64,000 nucleotides of DNA from Candidatus Opimibacter skivensis (GTDB lineage: Bacteria > Bacteroidota > Bacteroidia > Chitinophagales > Saprospiraceae). The first letter of the stretch is position 1. The number at the start of each line of letters is the position of its first letter. The notes below the pieces were generated by a model. That model ran no database searches. It had not been told where the DNA came from and saw only the letters and a list, made by a program, of their open reading frames with translations. The stretch is taken from NCBI GenBank assembly GCA_016721905.1, contig JADKHH010000027.1, positions 62,001 through 126,000 on the forward strand. The letters are read 5' to 3'. A program made the translations under genes and the position numbers. Positions 45,609 to 58,608 of the stretch are shown here, in pieces.

Positions 45609-48600
45609 CTATCTTTCAATCACCATCTTCTTAAAATACACCCTTCCCTCCACCTCAATGGCCACCATATAAAAACCTTCAGGTGTTTTGGAACTGATCT
45701 GCACGATAGATTGAGTATTTGCATAAGATATATGCTCTACAGGTACCTCAAGCAAATCTATCGCGTACAACCGTACTGAAGATATTTCTGCTGATGCCGT
45801 GATATATATCTCCTCCTGCACAGGGTTCGGATAAATACGAATCACAAGTGCATCGATTTCGCTTGTACCCGTGATACACTGTGCCATACCCAGTGGTATA
45901 ACTTCCAGATTCAGTTTAACCAAATCCGTACACCCTGTGACCGGGTTGATAGAATCATAGGAAAACACACCTGTACTGTCATAACCAAGATAATACTCCC
46001 CTTCACAAATCGAAGTATCAATCGGAAATGCTTACTGGCTCCAATACAGTCAAGTGGATCTCCGTAAAGGAATCACAAATACTCCCGATCTGCAGGGTAT
46101 CAAAATAGACACCCGAATCCGTATATCCAAGAAAATCCTGTCCTTTACAAATGGTTGTGTCGAAAACTACATTGACATGATCACAGATTTCATATACCAG
46201 CGTATTGGTCGTTGTATTGGTGACGATGGGTTGATTAAAATCAAATACGATCCCGGCCAGATTTTCAACCGGCGTCAGGTCCTGTACATCACTGTGCGGC
46301 CTGACCTCGTAAGTCACAAACCCTGTTCCCTGAGCGACCAACCAGATATTTTTAAAGAAGAAAGTTATGACCTGCCCATCGATAGTCGTCAATACCGGAA
46401 AACTACTATTGACCACGTGAAAAGAACTAATATCCAAAGATGCATCAAGTGTATCCATGACGGTGATATCGATAGCTTCAGCATTACCCAGATTTTCAAA
46501 TCGTATCGTGTAGGTCAGCAGATCATCTTTAAGTGTGTAGTTTTCTTCTCGCACCCCTGGCGGCATGACCAGCTTGTCATTTGGATCTACCGCGCATACC
46601 AGGATCGGAGTATACACTACATGATCCATCAACACATCGGTGCCGGAGGTATCCATAAAGGAACTAGCTGAAAAATTCATCATCTGTCCGACAAAGTTTT
46701 CATCAGCCATTTTAAAAGTGATCCGGACAAACTGATCAGTATACAATGACAGCGAATCAAAGTCCCAGGTCAACTCACGTGCTGCGATATCATGCATCGA
46801 TGGTGGCAGCGTCGCTGAAACAAATGTAGCCAGTGAATCATATTGCATGATGACCTTCCCGTCGACCGAGCGAGTGCTGCCGTTGAGCCAATGAAGGAAA
46901 AAATGAGTGTTCTGGTTACAACGAATAGGATTCGAAGTCAGCCCAAAGAAAGATCATACCAGTCCGCCACAGGATAAAATCCAAAGAAATGATCTTCATT
47001 TCCGGAAGATCCTTCTTCAAATGTACTGGTGTACGAAACGGAATCCGTCGTCTGTTGCCAAGCCAAACTATACTCAGGAGTCATGGTCAGCACATCGCCA
47101 CTGTCGGCAAACACAAAAAACTCTCCTTGCGCATTGGTGATGGAAAGCAAGTCATCAGGCTGAAAACGGACAGGTATGCCTGGGATGCCCACCTCATTCG
47201 TATCCTTCAACTTGTTCTGATTGCTATCAAAATAAACAGTACCTGATAAGCCAAAATCCTTGCATTCGATCTGGCTGATGTGATCGCAACCCACCGCATT
47301 ATTGCCTATCTGATACGATCTTCTCAGAACCCTCAAGGCTTCACAGATGCTTTCTACATTACAGGTCATCAATCTTGGATTATCCTCGATTTGGATGGCT
47401 GACTTACCTACTGCGTGAATCGTCTGAGGATCTATGTTTTGGATACCCTCCAGACTCTCCAGGTTCAGATTGCTAAAGATGTAGATACGCCCATCAATGG
47501 AATCCAGGCCTTCAAGTCCGGCAAGATTCGTAAGTAAATTGCAATAGCTTATACTCAGGCTACCACCCAACTTCTTTAAGTTAGCCAGATCAGATAAACC
47601 GGATAAATTCATTTCCTTTAATTCTAATCCCCCTCCGTACTCAGTAAAATGGCTAATAGAAGACAAGCTCATCACATTCGCACAATCTGTAAGGCTCATC
47701 CCGCCATTGATGTTTTCCAAATCATTAAAACAATCTAGATTTTCCATCATTGACAAATCTTCCAGGTAGATATTGCCTCCAATATATTTGAATTGATTGT
47801 CTTGCGGAAAGTTATGATACCCATTATTACCGTCAACGGAAAAGTCACCAACTACCGTATCCAAAGCTGTAAAACCATCCAATGTATCAAGATCTCTCAC
47901 CCTAAAATCAAACTGTCCTCCGACATACTTCAATTGGTGAAAGGCATCAAAGGTCAAGGACTCAACTCTTCGGATTATTTCCAGAGGTTCATACTTTATA
48001 ATCAGATCACCGTGAACCCTTTCTATGTTTTCATAACCACGGATTATCGGGAGATTTATATTCTCCTCTATTATAAATGATCCATGTATCGTGTTCAACA
48101 ATGGAAATTCAGGCAGGTCATTCACGTGGCTATATTCCACTATAAAATCTCCCAGATATTCGAGGCGAGGCATATCAGGTATCGAGCTAAGCATGCCGGG
48201 GAAGACAGCTTATAGCCGCCCAGATATTTTAGATTTGAAAATGCGGCTACAGATGACAACTTAAACATGATTTCAAGGGTCAGCGTACCTAGAATCGTAT
48301 CCAGCATTTCAAATCCACCTATGCTATCTATACCATCATTCAATTGAATAGTAAAAGATCCCTTCATCAACCGAACCTGGTCCAGACCCTTGAGGGAAGA
48401 CAGTTTGTAATTGCCCTTGAGCTTAACATCATCTTCCAGGATGGAGAGATTTTGCAGACCTTCAATACTGGTGAGCAAATAATTATTTGAAATATTCAAC
48501 TTTCCTTGATGGACGTCAAAGGCATCAGCCCGTCAAGATTTGTAATATCGGAATCTTCCTCACCCTGACATGCACCAATACAGACATCACCTCCGATCTC

Positions 48601-48744
48601 CGTACAACCAGGGTACTGAATAGAAAAGCTATCAATTTGGCTCTGCCTGGAAAAATGAATCCCTTCGGGCAGGCACATTTGCCCAACCAGGGGAAACTGA
48701 AATACCAGCATGAAAAGCACAAAGGGTTGAATGGAATTTTTCAT
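45609..48744 (-). CDS. T9SS-secreted protein with receptor-L-type leucine repeats (four frameshifts)
   Basis: Joined, this is about 1040 residues. After the signal peptide (MKNSIQPFVLFMLVFQFP) come irregular leucine-rich L-domain-like repeats (TNLDGLMPLTS, LKSLSSLKGLDQ-type words, LAGLEGLDSIDGRIYI), a SdrD/B-like segment (SGTVYFDSNQNKLKDTNEVG), a conserved DUF7619-type or DUF11-like domain (AVDPNDKLVMPPGVREENY, YTIRFENLGNAEAIDITVMD) and a T9SS C-terminal domain (IRIYPNPVQEEIYITA). Frame changes fall near 48505, 48197, 46930 and 46022. Likely a surface adhesin or binding protein; the ligand is unknown. Confidence 0.82.
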
Positions 48745-48789
48745 CAGCAGTATTCAGGATTTGAATGTAAAACAATATAATACAAAATC

Positions 48790-49145
48790 ATGAGCGTCCA
48801 CGGTTTGAAAGCCGTGGCAATTCAATTTCCCTGGCCTGGCAGCCAGGTTTTGCGCTCATGGAAATCACCAACTCATCTATGCCATGTGCGTCCCACGGTT
48901 TGAAAGCCGTGGCAATTCAATCTCCCTGGCTTGGCAGCCAAGCTTAGCGCTCATGGAAATCACCAACTCATCTATGCCATGTGCGTCCCACGGTTTGAAA
49001 GCCGTGGCAATTCAATTTTCCTGGCCTGGCAGCCAGGTTTTGCGCTCATGGAAATCACCAACTCATCTATGCCATGTGCGTCCCACGGTTTGAAAGCCGT
49101 GGCAATTCAATTTCCTGGCTAAGTAGCCAGGCTTTGCGCTCATGG
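48790..49145. repeat. About 95-bp tandem repeat, nearly four copies
   Basis: Copies begin at 48799, 48895, 48989 and 49084 (spacings 96, 94, 95). Each starts CACGGTTTGAAAGCCGTG (hairpin 1) and contains a second hairpin, CCTGGCCTGGCAGCCAGG or a compensated variant (CTTGGCAGCCAAG in copy 2). The last copy is cut at about 49145. Short open frames through it arise from the repeat and are not taken as genes. It lies between divergent T9SS genes, in a 506-bp gene-free gap. Confidence 0.9.
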
Positions 49146-49250
49146 ACAAGTCACCTTTTCTGAAAGCTGATAGCTGATAGCTGACAGCCCACTTTTCCTT
49201 AACTTCACCCCCTTCTCTTTTATAAAAACATCTAGATCTTATACTCACCT

Positions 49251-52200
49251 ATGAGGACCATTCACCTTACCCTGCTGGCTATCCTGATAGCTTCTTCCTG
49301 TCCGCCCAGCCATGGCTTCAAAATCTGCCAACCGGCAAAGCAAAATCAGAGCTTACGCTTCCGGACTATCAACAGGCTTTTGAATCGTATTGGGCACCTT
49401 TTAATGTCCAAAAAGGCACCTACATCGAAAACGGTGTTACTAAGAAAGCCCCGGGCTGGAAACAGTTCAAGCGCTGGGAATACGAAATGTCAAGTCTCGT
49501 CGACCGCACGACTGGCGCTTTCCCAACAAAATCTGCCTTGCAGGTGCGCCAAGCGTTTGAACGCACACATCCGGCACCAAGGGTGACTACAGCCGCCCAA
49601 TGGACACCGATCGGCCCTTTCAGTTCCTTCAGCGGATACTCCGGTATCGGACGGATCAACTGCGTAGCTTTTCACCCGACGGACCAGAACATATACTGGG
49701 TAGGTGCGGCAGCAGGAGGTCTATGGGAGACCCGTGATAATGGCGGCACATGGACATGCCTTACTGACAATAATGGCGTACTGGGCGTGAGCGATATTGT
49801 CATCCCCGATGATTATGACACCTCCAATACGATCTATATCGCTACCGGTGACAGCGATGCGTGGGACAACCGGAGTGTAGGTGTACTCAAGACAACTGAC
49901 GGCGGAACTACCTGGAATGAAACCGGCCTCAGCTTTACCATTTATGATGGCCGCATGGTCAACCGTCTTCTACAAGATCCTACCAACAAAGATGTATTGA
50001 TAGCCGCTACCTCCATTGGTGTTTTTAAAACATTCGATGGCGGTACCACCTGGAATACACAGATGATCGACGTGGAGTTTATCGACATGGAATTCAATCC
50101 AAATAACCCAGCCATTATCTACGGATCAACTAAATACAGCCAGATATTTCGTTCAACAGATGGGAATTCCTTTTCACCTGTTTTTACGGATGGAAATGCT
50201 AACAGGATTGAGCTTGCTGTTTCTCCCAACCAACCTGACTGGGTATATGCTGTTGCGTCAAATGGAAACAGTGGCTTATACGGTATTTTCAAATCAACCG
50301 ATAGCGGCTTTACCTTCAATGAAGTTTCAGTGGAAGCACTAAAAATCTCCTGACATGGGAATCTGATGGAAGCGGGACCGGTGGACAAGGATGGTATGAC
50401 CTGGCACTGGCGGCTTCTCCTTTGATGCCAACATCCTGCTCGTCGGTGGTGTCAATTCATGGCGATCGTTTGATGGAGGGGAAAGTTGGTCCATCACCAA
50501 CCATTGGTATGGAGATATGGTGCAGGCTGTGCATGCAGACAAACACAAACTAGCTTTTCGAAATAACGGTGATGTATTTGAATGCAATGATGGAGGTGTA
50601 TATCTATCTCCGGATAATGGTTCAAGCTGGATGGACAAAACCAATGGTATACAGATCTCCCAGATGTACAGACTGGGGGTGTCACAAACTGAAGCTGGTG
50701 ATGTCATCACAGGATTGCAGGACAATGGTACCAAACTACATACTGGTAACGAATGGTATGATGTGAGAGGTGGCGATGGTATGGAATGTCTGATTGATTA
50801 TTCAGACGTCAATATCCAGTATAGCACTATTTACTTTGGGGCGATAGACCGCACCACAAATCACTGGCAGAATGCAACCAATATCACGCCGCCGGATGAA
50901 GGTGATTGGGTCACTCCTTTTATCATCGACCCAAACAACCCTAACATTTTATACGGAGGATACAATCAGCTGTGGAAAACAGAGGACAGAGGAGACATCT
51001 GGACACAGATTTCAACTATTGACAAAGCAGGTCGTGTCCGTTCGATCGCAGCTGCTCCATCAGATTCACGCTACTTATATGTTGCGGATTATCAGCAGAT
51101 CTTCAAGTCTACCAATGGCGGAGATGAATGGAACAACATCACGGGCTCCTTACCCACATCAAGTGGCACATTAGAATATATCGCGGTTAAGTATGATGAT
51201 CCAAATACATTGTGGGTAGTGTTAAGTGGTTACGCTGTGCCTGGCGTATATGAATCTACCGATGGTGGTCTGTCATGGAATAATATTTCTGCAGGCTTGC
51301 CTCCGATTCCGGCATATTCGATGGTCCAAAACCATCAGGCCACAGATGAAGTCGAATTATACCTGGGTACAGAACTTGGTGTCTATTATAAAAAAGGAAC
51401 CAGTGACTGGGTACCCTATAACACAGGATTGCCGAATGTAAGAACAGGTGAAATCGAAATCTATTATGCCTCCAATCCCGGTGAAACCAGGTTGCGCGCC
51501 GCTTCTATGGTCGAGGACTTTGGGAAACACCCATTGAGTATACGCCGACACCAATGATCTTCGTTTCGAGCACAACTGTACAGAAGGATTTATCCTCAGT
51601 TCCCCAAACCAAACCAACCAGGAAATATTGAAAGTAGAATTAATAACAAATGGCAATCTCTCACCATTCAGTGCGACCTCCTTTACATTCAATACAACTG
51701 GTTCTACTAATCCAGTCACGGATATAACAAATGCTAAACTTTTTACACTCTACCTCCACTGCATTTTCCACAACAAATCAATTTGGAGAAACCATCATTT
51801 CACCTGATGGAGAATTTATCATCACCGGTAATCAGGAATTCAGCAATGGGAGAAATAACTTCTGGTTGACTTATGACATCCCTGCCACTGCGGTGATTGG
51901 AAATCAACTGGATGCGCAATGCACTTCTGTTGTTCTCGACGAACCAAAGACATTGACGGTTTCAGATCCTCCTGGTGCGCGGGTGATTGCCTTTGATTAT
52001 TGTGATGCCGGTGCGGCTGAACTGACTTACGAATACATTTCAAGAGTCACCATCGGCACCTTAGATAATCCTTCAGGCAAAGATCCTGGTGGCTATACTG
52101 ATTTTACTTCACAGGTTGTAGATCTCAACAGAGGCTCTGATATAGAGATATTTGTAGAAAACGGCGTGCCTTATGTCGCAGGTGAAGTGCTCGTGTATGT

Positions 52201-54954
52201 GGACTGGAATAACGATGGAGATTTTGATGATGCAGGTGAAGTTGTCTTCCACTCGGATCCATCAGGCACTATGGTTTTTGAAGGGTCATTCCGTGCGCCA
52301 CTGACAGCCCATTAGGTATCACTCGTATGAGGGTGAGGCTGCACGATTCAGATAATGGGCCCCATGAAGAGGCTTGTGGATTCTCTCAGTGGGGAGAAGT
52401 CGAAGATTACAGTATCCGTGTATCGGAATTTGATCCTTGCGCTGCCTTGAATTACTTCGATTACAAGGCCGAAAACATTCCAGGTGATTATGTAAGCCTA
52501 GGCAGTGAAGGCCTTCTCATCAACACTGCTGATTTTGACAATGCAAATTCTGATCCGCAGGACATCGGATTTGAATTTAAATATAAGTGTGAATCCTTTA
52601 CACAGTTCATATTGAATACGAATGGCTTTATTAAATTAGGAAGTACGCCTCCTTCATCAGCGGCAATGTTTTTTAACGACCCCGCACGTCCGCAGGTGGT
52701 ATCTTTAATAGCAATGATCCTGCTGATGTCAATTTGCTAAGCCCATTAAACCTTGATCTATCAGCGGGCACAGGTACGCCGGAATACAGGGTGCACACCT
52801 CCGGAGTAGCCCCTAACAGAGTTTGCACGATCCAATACCAGGATGTACGGGAAGCCAATGCGGATCCGGTGCCGCAATTTGATAATATGCAATTCCAGAT
52901 TAAACTCTATGAGACCAGCAATATCATCGAGTTTGTTTATGGCGATTGGACCTTCGGGAAATACGGATGATTTCCGGACTGTAGCCTGCGGGCTCAAAGG
53001 TTCGAGCAGGGCAGGAGATCAATTATTGATTGCAAGCAAAGTGTTGAGCAGCCCTGGGATCAGGTGTTATTTTCCAATGAAAATTATCTATCCACTTCGC
53101 CGATCCATTATGCAAAGTCACCGGAAAGCCCTAAACCTGACGCAGGGAGAACGTTCAGGTTTGGTCCCCGCTATAATAATGATCTGGGCATAAAAGAGGT
53201 CTATACACTTGGCGAATCTTCGATATACTATTCTACTCCACAAACGATTAGTGCAAATATTGAAAATACCGGATTGACGGAAAGGGAGAATATCCCTGTT
53301 ACGCTCACTATCTCAGGTGCTAATGCTGTTACTGAAACAATCGTTGTTGGTGGGCTGGCCCAGCTTGACTATTTCACACTTCAATTCCCTGCCTTTATAC
53401 CCGGCTCCACAGGACTTACGACTATTGAAACCACACTCCAGGATGATGATGATCTCTCCAATAACTCCGTCACCTGGATACAAAATGTAACTGAATTTGA
53501 ATGCGCCTATGCATCCGCTTCACTGCCGGCAAAACCATTGAGTGTAGCCCAAAACGAGTCGTTCATCTTTCAGGCCAAATATCACCTCAACGGAACTGCT
53601 GCTGTCAGTGGTATAAGCTTTTATCCCTTATGACATTGCCAATATAGGACAAACAGTCTATGGCGTAGTCCTGAATAATGCAGGCTCGATTGCAGGCCAA
53701 TCTGATCCGTACATCATAGAAGAATCCTCATTGGGAACGTGGCATACATTTAATATAACAGAACCACCAGTTTTCAGTGATGTTGACTACTATGCCGGAT
53801 ATGCCACAACTGCCGCAGATAATATATACTACCCGCTGGGTGTCCAGGATGAAGATCCGTTGCGGCCTGAAACTTTCTACGTGTCGGACTTGACTGGCGG
53901 CAATACACTGCCGTTTACCTTTCCAAGCCGATTGATGATTGGAGCCATTCTTGCGCCGACTGCACCTGTTGCAGGTATAGCTGGATCCGACTTGGTGTTG
54001 TGCTCTGGAGATGCTGGTTATATCTCTGTCCAGGAATACAGCGGATTCATTCAGTGGCAGGAATCGCCGGATGGAATTACAAATTGGATTAATGTAAGCT
54101 CAGGTAACGGCTTTAATACATCTACATACATCACACCTCCGTTAGCGAATACTACCTATTACAGAGCGGAAATCATTCAGCCAACCTTTGCGCCTGTATA
54201 TACCAATTCAGTCTCAGTCATTGTGATGCCTTCTCCAGGTGATGCCGGATTGATCACAGGTGACACCTCTGTTTGTGAGGGAGAGGAAGCTACCTACACG
54301 ATTGAGGCTATTGAAAATGCGACAGATTACCTCTGGACACTTCCGGATGGCACAACTGGATTCAGTAATACGAATACCATACAAGTCACCTTCAATAACC
54401 CAATGGATATTGCAACCATCATAGTTGCAGGAGCTGGTCAGGGATGTTTGGGCGCATCCTCTTTCATCCCTGTGACTGTGCACGCCATACCAGCCACCCC
54501 GGTTATCACGAATGACCAGGGCGAACAAAACCTGCATTCAGATGCATCCTCTGGTAACCAGTGGTATGATCAGAACGGGCCAATCAACGGAGCTACCTGG
54601 CAGGATTATTTCGCTGACGCAGATGGCAACTACTATGTGATTGTGACCGAAAACGGATGCAGCTCTTTGCCTTCCAATATTTTAACTGTCTATATTTCTG
54701 CCGTAAAAGATTTTGATAGGAACCTGTTAGTTCATCTATATCCCAATCCCGTTTCCAATGAACTCTATATCGAAACTCCCGGAAACAGTTCCTTTATGCA
54801 ATACGAAATTCATGATGCGTATGGTGTCCTGGTGCTAAAAGGAGAAGTGGCTACAAAATCGATTGTTGATACCAAAGAATTAGTGCCGGGTGTATATTTT
54901 ATACAGATAGGCAAACCTGGACAGACATCTATTCGAAAGTTTGTGAAAGAATAA
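49251..54954 (+). CDS. Giant T9SS-secreted protein with BNR/sortilin-type repeats (many frameshifts; type B)
   Basis: Joined, this would be about 1900 residues. The N-terminal signal peptide (MRTIHLTLLAILIASS) is followed by SAQPWLQNLP and KAPGWKQFKRWEY, then a beta-propeller of repeated DGGTTWN-type (Asp-box) units (GVFKTFDGGTTWN, DRGDIWTQIS, STDGGLSWNNIS), a GEVED-type domain (VYVDWNNDGDFDDAGEV) and then a copy of the type A region (DPCAALNYFDYKAENI, RVHTSGVAPNRVCTIQYQD) and a T9SS domain (HLYPNPVSNELYIETPG). Frame changes occur near 49297, 50335, 50415, 51515, 51590, 51745, 52316, 52725, 52965, 53050 and 53625. It could be a secreted sialidase-like or adhesive protein, but no catalytic residues can be assigned. 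Confidence 0.8.
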
Positions 54955-54960
54955 AGAAGC

Positions 54961-54998
54961 GGACCAGGGTATGCTGTACGATTAGTATGCCCTGGTCC
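54961..54998. terminator. Strong hairpin between two T9SS genes
   Basis: GGACCAGGGTATGC at 54961-54974 pairs with GTATGCCCTGGTCC at 54985-54998 over 14 bp with two G-T pairs. No T run follows, so it may be a rho-dependent or mRNA-stabilising structure and not a classical terminator. Confidence 0.6.
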
Positions 54999-55084
54999 AT
55001 TAGTCATTCGGCAATCCCTACATGCTGAATTATATTATCTTTACCCTGTTCCCTCTATATTGTTTAATTCATTACTACACTGCC

Positions 55085-58000
55085 ATGAGACTCATCTCAT
55101 TGACATTATGTATTGTTGTTATCACAGTAGGAGCAAAGGCACAACCATGGTTGGAAAACCTACCTGCTGGAAAACCACGACAGGAACTAACCTTCTTTGA
55201 CTACCAGCACGCCTTCGAAACCTACTGGGCTCCCCACCTGGTAGAGAATGGCACCTATATCGAAAACGGAGAAACGAAAAAGCACCAGGTTGGAAGCAAT
55301 TCAAACGCTGGGAATATCTCATGGAACATCGCGTGGACATGAAGACCGGCTCATTCCCAGAACAAACTGCACTGGAGATAACACGAGCGTATCAGCAAAA
55401 TCATCCTTCTGGCCGTGGTAGTGACCAATCAAATTGGATTTCACTCGGACCAACTTCTACACCAGGCGGACACGAAGGGATCGGGCGGATGAATTGTGTT
55501 GCCTTTCATCCTACGGATCTTAACACCTACTGGGCTGGTGCAGCATCCGGTGGATTGTGGTATACAGATGACGATGGAGCAACCTGGACTTGTCTCACCG
55601 ACAAAGAGGAGTCACTTGGTGTCACCGATATTATCATCCCCGCTGATTATGATCAATCGCAGACAATATATATTGCCACTGGCGATCGTGATTCCTATGA
55701 CAACAACAGTATTGGTGTTTTAAAATCAACAGATGGAGGATTGACCTGGAATGCTACGGGTCTTCAATATACTTTAGCACAACGAAAATTTATCAACCGA
55801 TTGATTCAACATCCAACTGTATCGGTTGAATTGATAGCAGCTACAACAGATGGAGTATATCGCACCACTGATGGAGGTGCTATCTGGGATGCAGAAGTCA
55901 CCGATCATGTGTTTATCGACATAGAATTTCATCCAGATAATCCGGAAATTATATACGGTTCAAATTTTGAAGGCGAGTTGTATGTTTCTTTAAACAATGG
56001 TGCTTCCTGGACACGTACACTGAATGATTTTGCTGGAAAGAGAGTTGAAATCGCTGTCACACCTGCTGCCCCGGATTGGGTCTATGCAGTCACCGAAAGT
56101 GGAGGACTGGATGGCATCTATAAATCCGTGGATAAAGGTTTGACATTTACAAAAACATTGAGCGGTGACACGCTCAATCTGTTGCATTGGAATTCAAATG
56201 GTATTGGTGATGGAGGACAAGGATATTATGATCTTGGAATTGCGGCATCACCCATTGATCCCAATATACTTTTAGTAGGTGGAATAAATACATGGCGATC
56301 TCATAATGGCGGCACTCATTGGTCTATAGTCAATGTCTTTGCCGGCGGACAAGTACAAATCGTGCATGCTGATAAACACAGCCTTCGCTTCAGACCTAAT
56401 GGTGATCTATGGGAATGTAACGACGGAGGAATCTATGTCTCATACGATCATGGAGACACATGGATAGATAAGACGAATGGAATTGCGATCAGTCAGATGT
56501 ATAGACTTGGCGTATCGGCAACTGATCCGGACGAAGTGGTCACCGGGCTTCAGGATAATGGCAGCAAATTGCATTCTGGCACTGGATGGCAACACGTAAA
56601 TAGTGGCGATGGGATGGAAGGCATCATCGATCATACGGATAACAACATACAATACACGACTACTCAGAGCGGCAGTTTATTTCGCACGCTGGATCGTTGG
56701 ACAAGTGCACGGTATATTAAACCGAATGCCGCAGGAGGAGGTGCTTGGGTCACTCCCTACGCTATGGACCCTCAGGATCCGCGAATCATCTATGGGGGCT
56801 TTAAAGAAATATGGAAGACAACCGATCGTGGAGATACATGGACCCAAGTATCCACTATCAGTCATGGTGATAAGATCAGGTCTATTGCCATCGCTCCTTC
56901 AGATCCTAATACGTTGTACGTCGCAGGTACGTATTTTATGTACAAATCCACTACAGGAGACGAGCCCTTTGTCAGGTTAACAGGCAATGTCCCAGATCAC
57001 ACAAATTCCATGGCTTATATTAGTGTCAAGCATGATGATCCGCAGACGGTCTGGGTGGCGGTATCAGGCTTTACAGACCCCGGTGTCTATGAGTCAAAAG
57101 ATGGTGGGGCCACATGGACAAATATTTCAGAAGGCTTGCCTAAAATTCCTGCATATACGGTCATACAAAATAAACAAGCTGTAGACGAAATTGAACTCAT
57201 TGTTGGAACTGAGCTAGGTGTTTTCATCAAAAAAGGAAGTGAACCTTGGATGCCTTTCGGCAATGGCTTGCCCTAATGTCATCGTGATGGAATTGGAAAT
57301 GCACTATGCATCAGATCCAACACAAAGCAAACTCCGTGCAGCAACATATGGAAGGGGACTTTGGGAAACAAAGGTTTCATTTGCTTCAAGTCCGATGACA
57401 TTTGTATCAAGCACCACTAAACAAGATAATACGTCCTCCATCAAACCTAACCAGCCTGCGCAGGAAATAATAAAAATCCAAATCAATACATCCGGTGATC
57501 TTGCACCGTTATCTGCCCGCTCATTTTCTTTTGATACAGGTGAATCCTCTAACCCCTTGACCGATATCACACTCGCCCGGGTTTATTACACCGGAGGTGC
57601 TAATGGCTTTTCCACGACGACTCCCTTTGGAGATGCATATGTTTCTCCAAAGGGTGACTTCACGATCAATGGAGAACAGGAAATGATTAATGGGACTAAT
57701 TACTTCTGGTTGGCATATGATGTCTCAGCATCCGCTACTGTTGGAAATATTTTAGACGCGGCGTGTACTTCATTGAATATAGGTGTCGATGTTATTCCTG
57801 ATGAGACCAATCCTGAAGGTCACCGGCTGATTGAGTTGATCTATTGTGATGCGGGTGGCACTCATCTCAGTCAGGAACATATTTCATTAGTGACCATCGG
57901 CAGCGTGCAGCAATCATCGGAAGATGGAATGGACGGCTATCAGGATTTCACTGCCACCATCGCCGAGCTTATGATTGGAGTGAGTACACCGGTCACGGTA

Positions 58001-58534
58001 CAAAACAATGTGCCTTTCAACTCAGATGAACTTATCATCTGGGCAGACTGGAATATAGATGGCGATTTTGAGGACGAAGATGAACAGGTATATAAATCAG
58101 GGCCGTTGGGCATAACTACGTACACAACTTCTATTACACCTCCAGCGCATGCAAAGCCTGGCTTGACGCGATTGCGGATCCGCTTGCATGACACTGCGTT
58201 TGGACCAAATGCAACTCCATGCGGCAATGCTAACCTAGGAGAAGTAGAGGATTATACGATTGATGTAAAAGAAGAAACGGTCGGTATAGCACAAATCAAA
58301 ACAGAGCGCACCATAGTTGCTTACCCCAATCCGGTGTCTAATGAACTTAATATTGAATACCCGTACAATTTAATATCCACACCTTTCTATATCACAAATG
58401 TGTTAGGTCAATCGCATTATCAGGGTTTCTTATCAGGGAAAACTATTATCCAAACAAATCAATGGCCACCAGGAATTTATTTTATCCATGTGGGAGTCAA
58501 AACGGAATCGCAGGCTCGTGTGATCAAGTTCTAA
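55085..58534 (+). CDS. T9SS-secreted protein with BNR/sortilin-type repeats (two frameshifts; type C)
   Basis: About 1150 residues after joining. It begins MRLISLTLCIVVITVGAKAQ, then PWLENLPAGKPRQEL, KAPGWKQFKRWEY and the same propeller repeats as the type B gene (VLKSTDGGLTWN, ESKDGGATWTNISEGLP), a GEVED-type domain (IIWADWNIDGDFEDEDEQ) and a T9SS domain (IVAYPNPVSNELNIEYPY). Frame changes fall near 55278, in AAAAA, and near 57260, in CCC. The gene lacks the type A region that B carries. B and C are adjacent paralogues in the same direction, most likely from a tandem duplication. Confidence 0.85.
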
Positions 58535-58577
58535 AGGTAGAAAAGCGGAAATGGTAAATATGACCCTTTCCAATGTG

Positions 58578-58585
58578 TACCTTTG
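58578..58585 (+). promoter_or_regulatory. TAnnTTTG -7 element before the SRPBCC gene
   Basis: TACCTTTG matches the -7 consensus exactly, 24 bp before the TTG start at 58609. Confidence 0.5.
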
Positions 58586-58608
58586 AAGAGAAACAAACCT
58601 AATCCGCT

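Noticed and set aside
48884..49122. Small open frames reading through the 95-bp repeat
   Set aside because: They exist only because the repeat unit lacks stops in some frames; sequence repeats itself and has no start context.
48790..49145. CRISPR array
   Set aside because: The repeat unit is about 95 bp and almost the whole unit repeats; there are no unique spacers and no cas genes.
18889..58534. Programmed ribosomal frameshifting or recoding
   Set aside because: There are dozens of sites in unrelated genes, both +1 and -1, without shared slippery sequences; sequence error or decay is simpler.
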